The notes: generated by a model from the sequence alone, not told the origin. A DNA stretch of 64,000 bases from Pseudevernia furfuracea (GCA_022315425.1 JAIUPT010000028.1:558001-622000); one strand, 5' to 3'. Shown: positions 25,361-37,900, numbered from the stretch's first letter. Program-made: numbers and translations.

Positions 25361-27184
25361 CTAAGGTATACCATATTTCCTCGTCCTGAATCCTCCAACC
25401 ATGTCATCTGGGCCCAACATGAGTTCCTGTATCTTTTCTCTACTACCCCCAACCCTGGTAGCGACACCGGTTATCCCATGCTCAAAGTCTCTCAGGACAG
25501 TAGCCAGTTGTCTGACTTGTTCCTCGGCGCTTTTTTCGCCTCCATCCTGTCCCCTATTGAACATCATCTGCTGCATTTGCTGCATCGTATTGGATTCGAC
25601 ACCTTTCAGGTAAGCCTCAACTTGGCCAATGTTACGCTTGTAGGCCTCCAGGGTCTTCGTCATTTCATCGGCTTGTTTCGAGAAATAGTCCACAATGTTT
25701 CTACTTACGCCCACCTCTGCATCTTCTTCAGGAAAGGAAGAAACTCCGCTTTGCGATATCCCTGTTGTCTTCCACATTCCGCTTTGGTGAAATTGTTGGG
25801 GCATCTTCAGCTTCTGGATGGTCTTGAAACTCAATTTCGCATCCGCTACATCGACCTTCACCAGGCCTTTGGCAGTCGCGATAGACTCTGCATCATTTTG
25901 TAGGGCTTGTTGCATTGTAGCTAATGCCTTCGTGCAATACTCGACATCTGGTGGCATTTGATCACACTTTTGATCGATGTCCTCGGTGTGTAGAGCACAT
26001 TCTTCTTGACAACGAATCTGACCTATAATGAAATTGTCCACGTATTCGATGACCTTCTGCAAGTCTTCATGTAAATCGTTGAAGCGTGTTGTGGAGCGAA
26101 GCTGGTTGACATCGAGGATCCGAACGCCTGGTACGGTCTGTTGCTGTTGAGTGTATTGACCGATCTGACTCGGGAACAGCTTGCGGGCTGGGGGGGGCTG
26201 CATTGTAGATTGCTGATTTTGGGCAGGGCCTGGCATATTGCCACTACATAATCATTAGCCAAATTCTCAGAACCCAGCGTCTTGCGATATGCAATACACA
26301 TGTGAGATGGTACAAACAATAATGAGGACGTTCTGTTCTGGTTACTGATTCCACCGAATAGTTGCGGTTGCTTGGCTTGATCCTGCCCTACTGAGCCAAA
26401 GAGATTGGTCTGTTGGGGCTGATTTTGCAGAGCGTTTGTAGAGCCAAATAATCCACCTGTAGTTTGTTGGTTAGTTTGCTGTGACCCAAAAAGGCCTCCG
26501 CCGGACTGATTGTTTTGGTTGCCACCGAAGAGACTGGACCCCTGTTGCTGTTGCTGGTTGTTTCCAGCTTGATTTTGATTCGAGCCGAACATGCTCCCTC
26601 CTTGTTGTGGCTGCGAGCTAGTGTTCCCAAAGAGGCTATTTGTCTGTGCCGGCTGGGAGGCGGTGTTCCCAAATGGAGTGCTTGTCTGTGCCGGCTGGGT
26701 GCTGGTGTTCCCAAACAGGGTACTCGTCTGTGCCGGCTGGGAGCTGGCGTTCCCAAAAAGGCTACTTGTCTGTGCCGGTTGAGAGGTGTTGTTACCAAAG
26801 AGGCTGCTTGTCTGTGCCGGCTGCGATGTGTTGCCGAAAAGACTGCTTGTTTGTGCCGGCTGAGAGGTGTTGTTACCAAAGAGGCTGCTTGTCTGTGCCG
26901 GCTGCGATGTGTTGCCGAAAAGGCTGCTTGTCTGTGCTTGCGTAGTGCTTGCATTCTGCAGAGGTTGTGAAGTGTTCAAAGAGCCGAAGAGAGAAACTGC
27001 CGGCTTGCCGCCCGATGGAGGAGGTAGACTTGATTGACCACTGCTGAGCAGATTAACGTGGTTTGCTTCAGCAGCACAAGCTAATGCCGCAAGAACATTA
27101 TTCATTGCTCACTCACGACAATGCATTTGCTGAGCTGGTATTGATACTCAGACCACCCGGCCCACTCTGAGACCGACCAAACAT
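25361..27184 (-). CDS. NUP49: FG-repeat nucleoporin NUP49 (central channel, NSP1 complex)
   Basis: The product should be part of the NSP1-NUP57-NUP49 complex lining the nuclear pore channel, where FG repeats bind transport receptors. Three exons (27184-27117, 27043-26318, 26243-25361) give 558 residues. The N-terminus MFGRSQSGPGG opens a long FG region dominated by SLFGN and SQPAQT repeats up to about residue 260, and intron 2 splits one SLFGN repeat, confirming the junction (TSSL/FGNMPGPAQN). The remainder is helical and coiled coil: RFNDLHEDLQKVIEYVDNFI, KQADEMTKTLEAYKRNIGQV and EEQVRQLATVLRDFEHGITG are typical of NUP49/Nup58. It lies back to back with FIP1, with 171 bases between start codons. 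Confidence 0.93.
26620..26945 (-). repeat. FG-encoding minisatellite inside NUP49
   Basis: Tandem units of about 39-45 bases encode SQPAQTSSLFGN(N)T. About eight copies are visible, with several nearly identical at DNA level, for example the two units around 26800-26910. Such arrays are prone to length change, and the frame is kept in all copies seen. Confidence 0.8.
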
Positions 27185-27355
27185 CCTTGACCTGGTCGGA
27201 ATGTATGCTAGCTGATATAAGAATGAGACAAACAAGCCGCGACCTCGGACGCGATGATTGCCAAGTCCTGCCCAAAACGGAAGGTGTAGCGACCGTACCC
27301 AACACTGTCAAAGACTCGCCAGTATTCCTGACCAGACATTGGCACTCATTTTAAG
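27185..27355. promoter_or_regulatory. Short bidirectional promoter of NUP49 and FIP1
   Basis: Only 171 bases separate the two start codons, so the two genes must share a compact divergent promoter. No specific factor site is claimed. Confidence 0.6.
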
Positions 27356-28493
27356 ATGGAGGAAGAAGATGAGGATAGTATGTATGCCCCTGTTGAAAGT
27401 ACTGAGCCAGGCCAGGGTGTGCTTGCAATCAATGGAATTGGCAATGCACCAGTCAAGAGGGAGGCAAGGAACGATGAAGAGGATGGTGAAGAGGAGGGAG
27501 AAGAGGTAGAGGAGGACGAGAGTGACTCGGTTGGTGCGGCTGTAACCTTTGTTCTCACTAAATCTCTGATCGTGATGCCGTAGGACATTGATATCATTAC
27601 TGAGCGAAAAGGCTCAGAGTCCAGACCAGAGCCGGCGTATGACCATCTCTCAGCCAACGCAAATACCTAGCTAAGTCTGCACCTTAGACAGCCTCGTCGT
27701 GTTGTATCATTAAAGGAACCGCAGCCTGGAACGCCATCTGCAGAAACAGTGTCCGCTGCTCAGCGCCCCCCAGCAGTTAAAACCGAACCCTCAGGCAAAG
27801 AGACTCCAACCAGACTCGGCTCCTCCTATCCAGCAGTCAAAACCTCGAATACCGATGTCGACGCCAAACCCATCTACGAGCCAAATGGAAAGCCAATTAC
27901 AGATATCGACATGGACACCGGTACGTACTAGTATCTTGTCCTTTGTTGGTCGCAAGCTTACCTAGACCGTCTCAGATTTCCCAGAGGATGACAAGCCTTG
28001 GCGCCGACCAGGTACAGACATGACTGACTACTTCAATTACGGGTTTGACGAATTCACATGGGCGAGCTACTGCCTGAAGCAAGGCTCCTTACGGAAAGAG
28101 GTCACCGATTCAAAGAAACAGATGGAGGAGATGCAGAATTTCCTCAGCATGCCTTCTGCAATGCCAGGCATGCCAGGAGCACCTAGCGGTGTACCACCCG
28201 GTATGCCACCTATGGGTGGACTCGCAGATATGCCACCAGAAATGCAGCAGATGATGACGCAGATGATGGCTCAAGGCATGGATCCCACGCAAATGGATCC
28301 CGCAACTTTCATGCAGATGATGCAGGGGGGTCAAGGAGGAGGAGGAGGAGATCCGAACCAGAACTTTGGTGGACAAGGATTTGGTCAACAGGGTCAGAAT
28401 CAACAGATGGGGTACGGATATGGTGGTGGTGGTGGTGGTGGAGGCGGCGGTGGGGGCAGAAATCAAGGCGGCCGTGGAAATCGCAGATGGTAA
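27356..28493 (+). CDS. FIP1: FIP1-like pre-mRNA polyadenylation factor
   Basis: FIP1 tethers poly(A) polymerase to the cleavage and polyadenylation machinery in the nucleus. Four exons (27356-27529, 27584-27636, 27688-27920, 27976-28493) give 325 residues. The N-terminus is strongly acidic (EEDGEEEGEEVEEDESDS), then DIDIITERKG. The family core PWRRPGTDMTDYFNYGFDEF spans just after intron 3 and continues with TWASYCLKQ. The C-terminal third is rich in Met, Gly, Gln and Pro and ends in a Gly-rich run and GGRGNRRW, possibly an RGG-type RNA contact. All three introns are 51-55 bases with GT..AG ends; the first has a weak GTTGGT donor. Confidence 0.94.
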
Positions 28494-30579
28494 TCTTTAC
28501 AAACAAAATCCATAAATCAAACATCCAGATCAGTCACTGCTTAACAATATGATTGTTAATGTCGAGCAAACGCTAGACAGTCCATTGGGCCTCGCTTATT
28601 CGCTTGCTAGTTGTAGATCTCAGAACGCTATCCTCTTGGCATTATGGCTCTATCTCAACCTCCTAGAGAAGGACCTGAGGCGTGTAGTTCTAGGCAAGCA
28701 GCAATCACCATCAATAAGGGTATTGCTCTCTCACAGATCATTCAGACTCTTGTATGTTGATAACTACCATCGTCCTTCGCTCGCTGAGCTCTCTACTCGC
28801 AGCCTTCGACCCTCAATGCTCAGAGTTCTTCATCATCCTATGGTTCCATCTCCATTCTTGCATCCTAGAATGCATCGAATGCACTGGTCTCCTCGTCATT
28901 CGGAAGCACTTGTAGCACTCACGTGCCTAATCGGATAGCACAACTTCTGGCACCTTCCCCAAGCTACTCCTTGAAATTGTGATTCCCAACGCAGGAACAT
29001 ATCATTCTCCTCTATTATTCCGCCGACCTCCAATATCCTACTCGCTTTGTTGTGATGGGTTCCGCTGCATGCTTTTTCGTAGCCACAGATGTGCCTAGTG
29101 CAGACGTGGAGTACCGGTCCTAATATGCTTCAAATGAGTTACAGCGAAGAAGCACCTTTCACATCGGGACGGCGCGATTCCTGTGACTTTCATCTTCTGC
29201 TAGAAACCCTAGCAGTGCCCATTCCAGATAACTAGGCATCCAAGTCTTGCATGAGCTTGCCTGGACTCGAAACATCCTTCGGGTTCGAAGGGTGCTTGGA
29301 ATCCAAGTAGAAATGCTTGCTACTTTTGCTGTTCTTCCCTAACACTTTTGCTGATGTACTTGACTTTTGCTGATTTACTTGAATTCGACCTTCCAGCGCA
29401 TCGACAGTAGATCACCCCTCTGCTTAATCAAATACATCAAATGTCATTGAACGCCGCGCTCCTAAAGTTCATCTTAGGAATACTTCCTCCCTCAATTCAG
29501 GTGTCAAATTGTAGGTAGCGCCAGGTGTATAGATCAATTGATGCCCTCTATCATCCAAATTCTCGGAGCAGACTGACCTGGCACCGGTTCCGTGAGGCTC
29601 ATCTCGATCTCAAGAACTATTCTTCACAAGAGGTTGTGCATTCATTACTGCCCGATCACCATTGACAAGATACTGAATGAAGGCTCTGCCGAGGCCTATT
29701 GATGCTATTCACTGATGCTAATTGTAAAGCAGATATTGTATTGACCCCATTCACACACTGCACTTCGTATTGTCACTGCGCACAGTGAATCAAGTTTCCC
29801 AGCCATCCTCCAATATTTCCCATTTCATCCCTCTGCATAAAACCTTCGAATACCTTCCACCTCTTCATACCATAAACCTTCACTTACAGCAAACTCCTTC
29901 ATCCCTTTGCACCACTACACATTCCCCAGACCTTGCAAACTCCGTTGAACCTTCGTGCGACTTGGAATCATCGACCACGCCATCATTGAGCTCCGTCTAC
30001 TGACGTAACTTTGCACTGGGCTGCTGGGTTTTTGAATGCAACCTCGAAAAGCGATTTGGATACAGCGAACCATTGGTCTTTTTATCTTGGTAACACCTGA
30101 GTTTGGTAAGTCTGATCAGCCACCTCGATACCATAATTGCATCTTGTGCTGCGCTACAGTACTCGAGTACTGACAGACAATGAGGTGTTCTTGTGAACAG
30201 AAACTCAGCAATCTGTCCAAAGCGCTTACGCACTTCCTCAGAGGTTGAAAAATCGACTTGTAAGCTATTGATTGTTTCTACTATGGGCTGGCGCTGTGCT
30301 GTCAGTATCTGTGAGCTACTTTGCGCTGCCTAAGCTGAAATACCCCCCGAGATTGGTCGCTATGGAAAGTTACATCTCTTAAACGACACTGACACGCAAT
30401 TGACAGACATCCAGCGTTAGAATTTGCGGTGCTACTTGTCAAATCACAACGGCTTTCGTTCCAACTAATCAACTCATCGCCTAAGAGCTTCACTCGTTCT
30501 GCCGCCTGCCATTCATCTCCTCATAGTCGAAAAAGTCACTTTTACAGCCCGTCAATCACTTTCTGCATTCATTTGAGAC
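28494..30579. other. 2.1 kb region without a recognised gene upstream of the 30.6 kb gene
   Basis: Short open frames such as 28549-28938 and 29770-30003 show no family features. The stretch could hold a long spliced 5' leader with upstream ORFs for the next gene; for instance GTAAGTCTGATC near 30097 resembles a donor. This is inference. No tRNA or rRNA signature was seen. Confidence 0.4.
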
Positions 30580-33191
30580 ATGAGGTCACCAGAGTCGTCC
30601 AGTGCTGGAAATCTTAACGTTATGGACCAGGCTTTTGAACAACAATTGCAAGCATTTCAAGAACTCGATGCATACTGTCAGAATGGCAGTTTTGAGGATA
30701 TGCCATTGAGCAACGAACTCCTTGATGGCTTCGGTATGGAATCCTATCAAGTAACAACGCCCGGAGGGCTCCCGTCACCCAACTCCTCCAATCCTGATCT
30801 CCCTGGCAGTGGTCGACAGAGTCCATTGACACGTTCCCTGAGCACGTTTTCAGGGGAGTATGACTCCCAGCCAAGCGGTGGAAGCTTGGGTGCGGACAAC
30901 AATCCTTTAGGTTCATACCTACTACAGCAATCGCAAGAGTCACGCACAAACTCAGGCTCCTGCACAAGCAACAGCGACCCCAATACAGATCAAGGCTTCT
31001 CGAATGCAAGCAACGACACCTCAAAAACACATGTGCAACAAGGGCAACCCTCAATGACAAGCTCGAGTTCTACCAATGGGGGACAGTTCCAAACTTTCGC
31101 AACACCGTCTGAAAGCTCTCTTTGTAACCCCAACAGTTCGTTCCAGAGCCTTGCAGCTACACTAGCATCGAATGATTCTTTTGAGCAACTAACACCAATT
31201 GGAAGCCCAATGTCAACACATGCGCCAATTGCATCAAAAATGATGAACAACACGTCTCCCGCTAGCGTACCCGCTACTTTACAACATTCACCGACATCGA
31301 AGCCTCAGCACTTTGTACGACATCCTTCACATTTACGCCATCAGATTCACCCTGAGCTACAGCAATATTCACCATTTGCTTTGACAGCCACAGACAATTA
31401 TACTACAGACCAGCTGCCACACACTATGTCATCTAGTCATAACTTCACCAACCGCCAAGAGCCTAACCACAGTGACTATCAAAATGTACAGCATTCGTCA
31501 ACTAGGCCACCTTTCCGTCGGATCACCAGCACACACAGTCAAGGCCGAGGATCTCCACTCTTACAGAACTATCAGCCCTTTCAAGAGAGCAGCCTGAGAA
31601 CATCAGTGACGTCGAATCCGGAACAGAACCCTTGGGAAGCTGAGCAAATCCAAAATCCACAGTATCACGACCCGCAACCGATGTTCCAACATCAATCCAA
31701 TAGCTCGCCATACATGGGCCATCATCACGTCCTACGATCCCAGAGGGGTTCTATGATCAGCTATTCACCGGAGCAATATCGTATGCAATCAAGCGACTCT
31801 ACAAATTCCGGCTTTAACGGGTCGAGTCCAATGAGCATAAAGCGTGAAGTGTCTTCTCCTGGTTCGGAGCACGTGGTGTCCACCCCCAACTTCACGGGTC
31901 AAATTGCCTCGTCGAGCTCACAGAAGAAGCGACGCGAAAAGCAGGATCCCAAGAGTAATGATGACAACGAGATGGTCATTGATCCCATCGCGCTTCAAAC
32001 AGCGGATTTGACGAACTTGGGCCCAACAGATCACGCTAATGTTACAGCGTTGATCGATGCAATGCATAATACAGACAACGTTGAAGACAACCTAGGCATG
32101 CAGAAAACCTGGGAGAAAGTTCGCAAGGTCAAAGCGTTGAGAATCAGAGAAGTATGCGTGGAATTGCTGGTGAGTCTGAGATTTTTACAGTGTGCTCTTG
32201 AAGGCAATGATACTGACTTATGGTACTTTAGAACTTGACTAAGCAAGCTCAACAACAAAAAGGAAACCCGCTGGGCGAAAAGAGACCTATCAATCAATAT
32301 TCGACATTTGAAAACCGTTTCGATGCCTTGTGCGAGACTCTCACAGTATGTCCAGTCTCTCCTTCTTCCATTCACTATGTTGGGCGGACTCTGCTGACAA
32401 CGTCGTCCTAGTTTCAAAAGACGGTGTGCAAGCACTTGATAGAGCCCCCTTACTCTTTTGTTGTGGTTGACGATCCTCAGTACGCCAAAGATGTATGTAC
32501 CATTCTTCGCATCACTTAATCCAAGATTAACATACTGCAGCGCGTCAAGAACAATCGCCGAGTCAATCATCAGAAGGCAGAGGCCATTCGCCTAGGGCGC
32601 GAGCACCTAGGAGAGAAAGCGCAGGGCAAGGGCAAGCCCATGCTGAAGACGAAAAAGCGTGGACAGGCGCAATTGGAGGACAGCCAAGATGATGAGGAGG
32701 ATTCGGGCGACGAGCTAGTAAGTGATGGAGAAACGGATGTGTTGCATCACGTACTTGGACCCAAGTCTGCTCGTTCAACTCTCCATGCTTCCAAGAGGAC
32801 TAAGCGCGTAAGTCGCTCGAGATGTCAACTTGTTAATGGCCTGATGATTGACACTTCTCTGTCGCAGGGTACAGACAGCAATCAAAACCGTGAGCAGAGA
32901 GGCAGCGTTCAAGCCTCATATTTGCCGCAGGCTCAAAATCTAGAAGACCCCTTCACTCAAGGCCTACATCAGACCGCCTACGCTCCCATTCAGCAGACGC
33001 AGATGCTTTCGGAACACAATCGAATACTCCGTGGGCTTGCCGCCAGTCAGAGATTGCCGACTGAGAACCAACAATATGGCTTTCAGTCTGGTAATGAATC
33101 GGGAATCTTTTGTTATGGAGACAACTCCACTGGCGGTAGCGATAGTGAGGGGCTTGGCGGTACTGGCTACAGATTCAATGAAGCCTTTTGA
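30580..33191 (+). CDS. Large low-complexity protein with a conserved-looking C-terminal helical region, function not recognised
   Basis: Five exons (30580-32169, 32232-32345, 32412-32492, 32541-32807, 32868-33191) give 791 residues, and all introns fall between codons. The first 450 residues are rich in Ser, Gln, Asn, Pro and His, with SPSP-like and Ser-Pro motifs, as in fungal regulators. Residues about 440-640 look ordered: MQKTWEKVRKVKALRIREVC, then NQYSTFENRFDALCETLTF, KTVCKHLIEPPYSFVVVDDP, and RVKNNRRVNHQKAEAIRLGR. Basic patches (KKRREKQ, KTKKRGQ, SKRTKR) could be nuclear signals, and an acidic segment DDEEDSGDELVSDGETD follows. I infer a nuclear regulatory protein but do not recognise the family. 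A second in-frame ATG lies at 30622. Confidence 0.82.
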
Positions 33192-33949
33192 CCCGGGCAG
33201 GTGCTATTGCCATATCGATACAGCTTCAGCATACATGAGCCGAAAACTCTCGAGTCTTGAGGGTTGAGACATGTCTTCAACATCACCCTCAGTCCTACCA
33301 GCTCAGCCTCAACCTCGAAAACTGGCTCAAGGGTTATCGCTACCAAGTGTTGGACCAACCTTCGGTTTTTTTTCTTATACGCCCGACGCGACAAGGTCGT
33401 TCCTCCGCTTCACTAGATACCTCCGTCTCCGCTCGAAGCCCTTCTCAGCCTCCACCATATCCTTTCGATCTTTCTTAGGTTCTTGATTCACGACTTTACG
33501 ACCCAGCATAGCGAAGGCGTACTTTACGACCAACATACTTTTCCAACATGTTCGCATTCATCGGCGTCTTCGTCCTGAAACACTATCACGCGATGTATCC
33601 ATGGCCTCGATAGACTATTTCTTGTCCACCTCCCCATGCATAGCTAGCGAAGGAGCATACAAGGATATTGACAACTCATAGAGCATTGTTGTCACATCAA
33701 GGCAGAAAGATAGAAAGCGGTGGAATGCGTCATTCCACTTTGTACATACTCGAGCATGCGTGTTCCAGCTTTTTATGGCTATGCGAGATCTCCTGTTATT
33801 AGCAACCAGTCATGCAATTCAAGTCAAGTACTGGGTCCCGCAACTGCTTCGTTGGAATGCAATTGCAAGCAATGTGAAGTGGTATGATGCCAAAAATTCA
33901 ACGTTAATGCTCGCGATTACCAAGTGCTATCATCCTTCCATTCCATATT
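33192..33949. other. Intergenic region between two convergent genes
   Basis: About 760 bases at the 3' ends of the 30.6 kb gene and the TPR protein gene. Short frames are present but without supporting features; nothing else is seen. Confidence 0.45.
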
Positions 33950-34884
33950 CTACCTGCCCTGATTGAAGTTCATGCTATAACCACCAGTGTTCGGATCTTT
34001 CTCCATTTTGAAATTATCCGTCGACAGCCCGAATGGTTTCAGTATACCATTCCCTAACTCCTTCAGCTTCCCCATCATATCTCCCATCTCCGTCTCCTTG
34101 GCTGCATTGATGCGTGGAGGTAGACTTCTCAAAGCTGCCTGGACGATCTTCTTGTCTTGTGGTGGCAGCGTAGGTAGTTGTGCAAGAACTTTGTAATCCT
34201 CCTCGGCACCTTGTAGATTTCCCCATCCTCCCTGTTCTGATTTTGCTTTTGCTCGACGCAAGAGAGCTTTGGAGCGTATGCGGAGGATATCATCGCGCCG
34301 CTGGTCACTCATTTCAAGCTTCTTGAGCTCTTCTTCTGCTTCCGCGCCTTCGCCTTCAATCTCCACAACCCCCCCATCTTTCCCTGCTTCATCCTCCTTT
34401 TTCTCTTTTTCCGTGGGTAAGAGCCTGTCTAACGCATCTAGAGCCGCCGTAGCTGATTCAATAGCGGCTTTCCAGTCCTCGAGCCTCAGGTGGCAGGCAG
34501 CGATATTGCTTTTCAGTACAGCGATCTCATACTCCAGGTAGTTCGGGCAGGATGACAGCGCTTTGTCGTACTCGCCTATGGCTTGAGAATACTGCGATGA
34601 GGTAAAGAATTTGTTTGCTGTGCTTTTTTGCGCATTGGACTCCTCTAGTAACGCCTAAAACGTGTCGATCAGCTGCTGGCTGGAGATAAGGGGGGATAGA
34701 GAGAGGGAGAGAATGTGGGGGGGAGAGAGAGAGAGCCCATTCGCAGCGTCTGGGGAAAGGAAATAAGCCCAGGGGAAGGGACCATGAGGCTTAAACTTAC
34801 TGCTTCTTCCTCCTGGGGAAAACGTGGAGCAACCGGGGCATCAGATTCGTCAGGCAGATCGCGAGATGGATCTGGAGCTGCCAT
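33950..34884 (-). CDS. TPR protein similar to TTC1
   Basis: Two exons (34884-34801, 34654-33950) give 262 residues. After a short Asp/Pro/Glu N-terminus, three TPR-like helices pairs follow: ANKFFTSSQYSQAIGEYDKA, then YEIAVLKSNIAACHLRLEDW with KAAIESATAALDA, then LRIRSKALLRRAKAKSEQGG with AEEDYKVLAQLP. An acidic insert separates the second and third. The C-terminus KLKELGNGILKPFGLSTDNF and PNTGGYSMNFNQGR is characteristic of TTC1-type proteins, which act as adaptors for Hsp70/Hsp90 or small GTPases in other organisms. The 146-base intron carries a GA-rich microsatellite. Confidence 0.88.
34690..34735. repeat. GA/GGGA-rich microsatellite in the TPR gene intron
   Basis: The plus strand shows runs of GA and G (GGGGGGATAGAGAGAGGGAG and later GGGGGGGAGAGAGAGAGAG). 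On the coding strand this is a pyrimidine-rich stretch upstream of the intron acceptor. Confidence 0.75.
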
Positions 34885-35384
34885 GTGTGACCGGCTATAA
34901 AAAAAGTATTAATATCTATATCTTTGGAGGCCCTTGCTTGATGAAAAAGTATGTAGTAGTACTATTACCTGAGTACAGTAGGTACGGAGTAGTACATCAG
35001 GGTACACCTTTGACCTTTGAGCATTTTAAGCGACAGCCGCCTCTGCAAGCGCGCATCTAGAGTATTTGGTACGACGGTACCGAAAATAAAACGGAAAAGA
35101 TCCAAGGAAAACTCTCACAATGTGGTAGAAACTCTAGCAGAAAGTTAAGTGAAAGCAAGGGAACAAACGTGCGAGATGACACTGATACCGATACGCATAA
35201 TGGACCCCTCTCATTTTGTTGGGTTTGCCCCTCCTCGCACAGATACAATATGTGCCCAGTTTCTCAATTCCCTTGCTCTCAAGTACAAACTCCCTCGGAC
35301 TTCTCAATCTGATTCACAGCTCCAAACCCAAACACAATCCTCACAAGCCAGCTATCGGCCCTGTAAAATACCAACACCGCCATC
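34885..35384. promoter_or_regulatory. Divergent promoter region between the TPR protein and HAD phosphatase genes
   Basis: Five hundred bases lie between two divergent start codons. No gene, repeat or RNA is recognised; both promoters must be here. Confidence 0.45.
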
Positions 35385-36360
35385 ATGATCATGGCAAACC
35401 CTGAGTACCCTTGCCCAATCCTTTACTCCCTCCGTGAATTAACAGTGAGCTCCAGATTCCCGAAAATCCGCGCCTGTCTCTTTGACATGGACGGACTTCT
35501 CATCGATACAGAAGACATTTACACCAAATGCAACAACGTAATCCTGCATGAGTACGGCAAGCCTTCTCTTCCCTGGAAAATCAAGGCCCAATTGCAAGGC
35601 CGCCCTGGTCCCGACGTATGCCTCTCTCCTCCCGAACCCTCTTTCCCCACACCCCCACGCAAGCTAACAGAATCCATAGGCTGCGGAAATCTTCCATGCC
35701 TGGGCCCAGCTGCCTGTCGCCCGCTCCACTTTCACCGCCAAGCAGGCCAAACTGCAGGCACAATTCTTCCCCACAACGCAACCGCTCCCTGGCGTCCCAC
35801 TCTTGCTGAAAACACTCAAAAACTCGAGTACTCAGCTCGCGCTCGCCACATCTTCGCACGCAGTCAATTACCGTTTGAAGTCAACGCACTTGCCTCACCT
35901 CTTCAGCGCGTTCCCACCCTCGCGTCGTGTCCTTGGCGATGATCCCAGGATACCCAAAGGGAGGGGCAAGCCCGCACCGGACATCTACCTCTTGGCGTTG
36001 GAATGTATCAACAAAGAACTAAGAGCCAAGGGAGAACCGATCATCTACCCCGAGGAATGCCTAGTGTTCGAGGATAGTGTGCCCGGGGTCGAGGCAGGGA
36101 GAAGAGCGGGAATGAGAGTGGTCTGGTGTCCGCATCCGATGCTGTTGAATGAATATCTCGGGAAGGAGAGAGAGGTGCTCGCTGGGGTTGCGAATGGAAC
36201 TGACCAGGAGGTCGACGATGCTCTGCACGAGGCTGGGGTGAATGGCACCGGCACGAAAGGAAGGGCCAACAGGTACCACTCTAGGATGGATGATGGTTGG
36301 GCTGAGATGGTGACGACGTTGGAAGGATTTGATTACGGGAGATACGGGATTCAGATCTGA
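35385..36360 (+). CDS. HAD-superfamily phosphatase (HDHD1/GPP/DOG-like)
   Basis: Two exons (35385-35615, 35680-36360) give 303 residues. HAD motif I is FDMDGLLIDTED with the nucleophile and acid Asp at about residues 34 and 36. A helical cap region follows the intron (AAEIFHAWAQLPVARSTF), motif II is LALATSS, motif III is the Lys in GRGKPAPDIYLLAL, and motif IV is CLVFEDSVPGVEAGRRAGM. This pattern fits small-molecule phosphatases acting on sugar phosphates, glycerol-3-phosphate or pseudouridine phosphate; the substrate cannot be told apart here. The C-terminus has an extra 70-residue tail beyond the usual fold. An alternative start is the ATG two codons later. Confidence 0.9.
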
Positions 36361-36616
36361 GTGTAAGCTGCTGAGAGACGAGAGACAGGCCAGACTTGGA
36401 GCGATAGAACGGTTACAAACCGAATTAAAAAGCGGGATAGCGGGTAGAATAGACCATAGATTGGTACGAGCATCGGATGTTGCTCCAAAGATAGACTTCA
36501 ATCTCGAAGCATCTTCACGAAAGCTGCCCTTGCCATAGACGTTTCGAGACCTTGAAACTGTTACTTCTATACTTTATGGTATTACTTCTTGTTGGTCTAT
36601 GCGCTAATGATTTTCC

Positions 36617-37900
36617 TCAGGTGAAAAAGAAAGCATTGCCCTCAGCATCCTTCCTGACGCCGTTGGCGTAGTCCTTCGTCGGGTCAAATTGCTCCCATAC
36701 ACTTGCTGGAAAGATGTGCTTGTTCCGCTCATACCACCGCCGATCTACCACCTTCGTAAAATTTGGATCGGCGTTCACACCCTCGAGATGTCGATCTGCA
36801 GGCGTGACCTGACCGTTGTTTTTCTGTTTCGCCTTCGAGGGCAAAGAGATTGGGTTATAATCATCTGGGATCTGGTCTGGAGATTCGGAGCCATCCGACG
36901 AGGGGGTAGTGGTCGCAGCGTAATCGAACAGCGGCGTCGAATTCGGACCCACGGTCTTGTTGACGATGAAGTAGTATAGCTCGTAGTGGTGAGGTATGAT
37001 GATCTCACCTCTCACGAGCATCAAATCATCCACGCCAACCCTTGCCCATTCTCTTTTGCTATTGGCTTTCTCACCGCCTCCTACACCCATTTCAGCTCCA
37101 ACTTTTCTACTACGGTCCAGGAACAGCCAGACGTAGTCGCCTTTCTTGACTTTACAAGCCCCAGCGGGTATGTTTGTACCATCGTAGAAGACAAATGGTA
37201 TGATGATCTCGGTTGCTTTGACAGCTTCTTGCATCACGAGGAACTCCTTCCGTAGCTGTTCTCGGGTCTGAGCCTCCTTGAGGAGCGCGGACTTAGTCAT
37301 CGCTTTGGGGGCGACCCTGAGATTGGCATTTGCCCCAAGGCGCTTTGGCTCCGTGGAGATAGCATTTCGCGACAATGCCGGTGCCGCTCTGGTGGGTCCA
37401 TCTTCATCTGCCGAACCATCTCTTGGCGTCAGATCCGTGGATTCGATCTTCTCCAACCCATCCAGCTCCTCGTCATCTACCCCAAACGACAATTTTCCCT
37501 TGGCCACGTGCTTCCGTTTCTTTTTCGGTGGCTGTCCATGTGGTACTGAAACACTGTGCTTTGACCGTCAGTTTTTGCAGCCGCAAAAAAAACGTGCTCT
37601 ACCTTGCATAATCTCCACAACTTACCCGTCAATGTTACTATTGTTACTATTTGGGATTGAGTCCCCAGATGCAGATGACGATGCAGGCGCAAAGCGGCCA
37701 AAGCTCGCGGCAGTTGCCTGTGCTTCGCGCTCCTTCCGCTCAAGGGCCTCTGCGCGTCGCTTTCGGAAGTCGGAGAGATGGACTAGACCGACAGTTTGAG
37801 ATGCTAGCAAATCGGCGGCTGTTGAGGCTTGGGTGGTGAAACGGGGATTTGGGGTTGGGACCCTGGAGGTGTCATTTGAGGAGGGGTTGGAAGAGGCCAT
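36617..37900 (-). CDS. XAP5/FAM50 family nuclear protein
   Basis: Two exons (37900-37627, 37545-36617) give 400 residues. The intron junction creates the nuclear signal QPPKKKRKHVAKGKLSF, followed by an acidic linker and the XAP5 domain: TREQLRKEFLVMQEAVKATE, IIIPFVFYDGTNIPAGACKV, KKGDYVWLFLDRSRK, DDLMLVRGEIIIPHHYELYY and the end RRWYERNKHIFPASVWEQFD. This is the full family core. FAM50A homologues associate with spliceosomes in animals and XAP5 acts in gene regulation in plants and algae, so a nuclear RNA or chromatin role is likely. Another N-terminal extension is open upstream of 37900 but lacks an ATG. Confidence 0.93.

Noticed and set aside
29280..29300. GGTTCGAAG as a tRNA B box
   Set aside because: It lacks the following CC and no A box or cloverleaf lies at the right distance.
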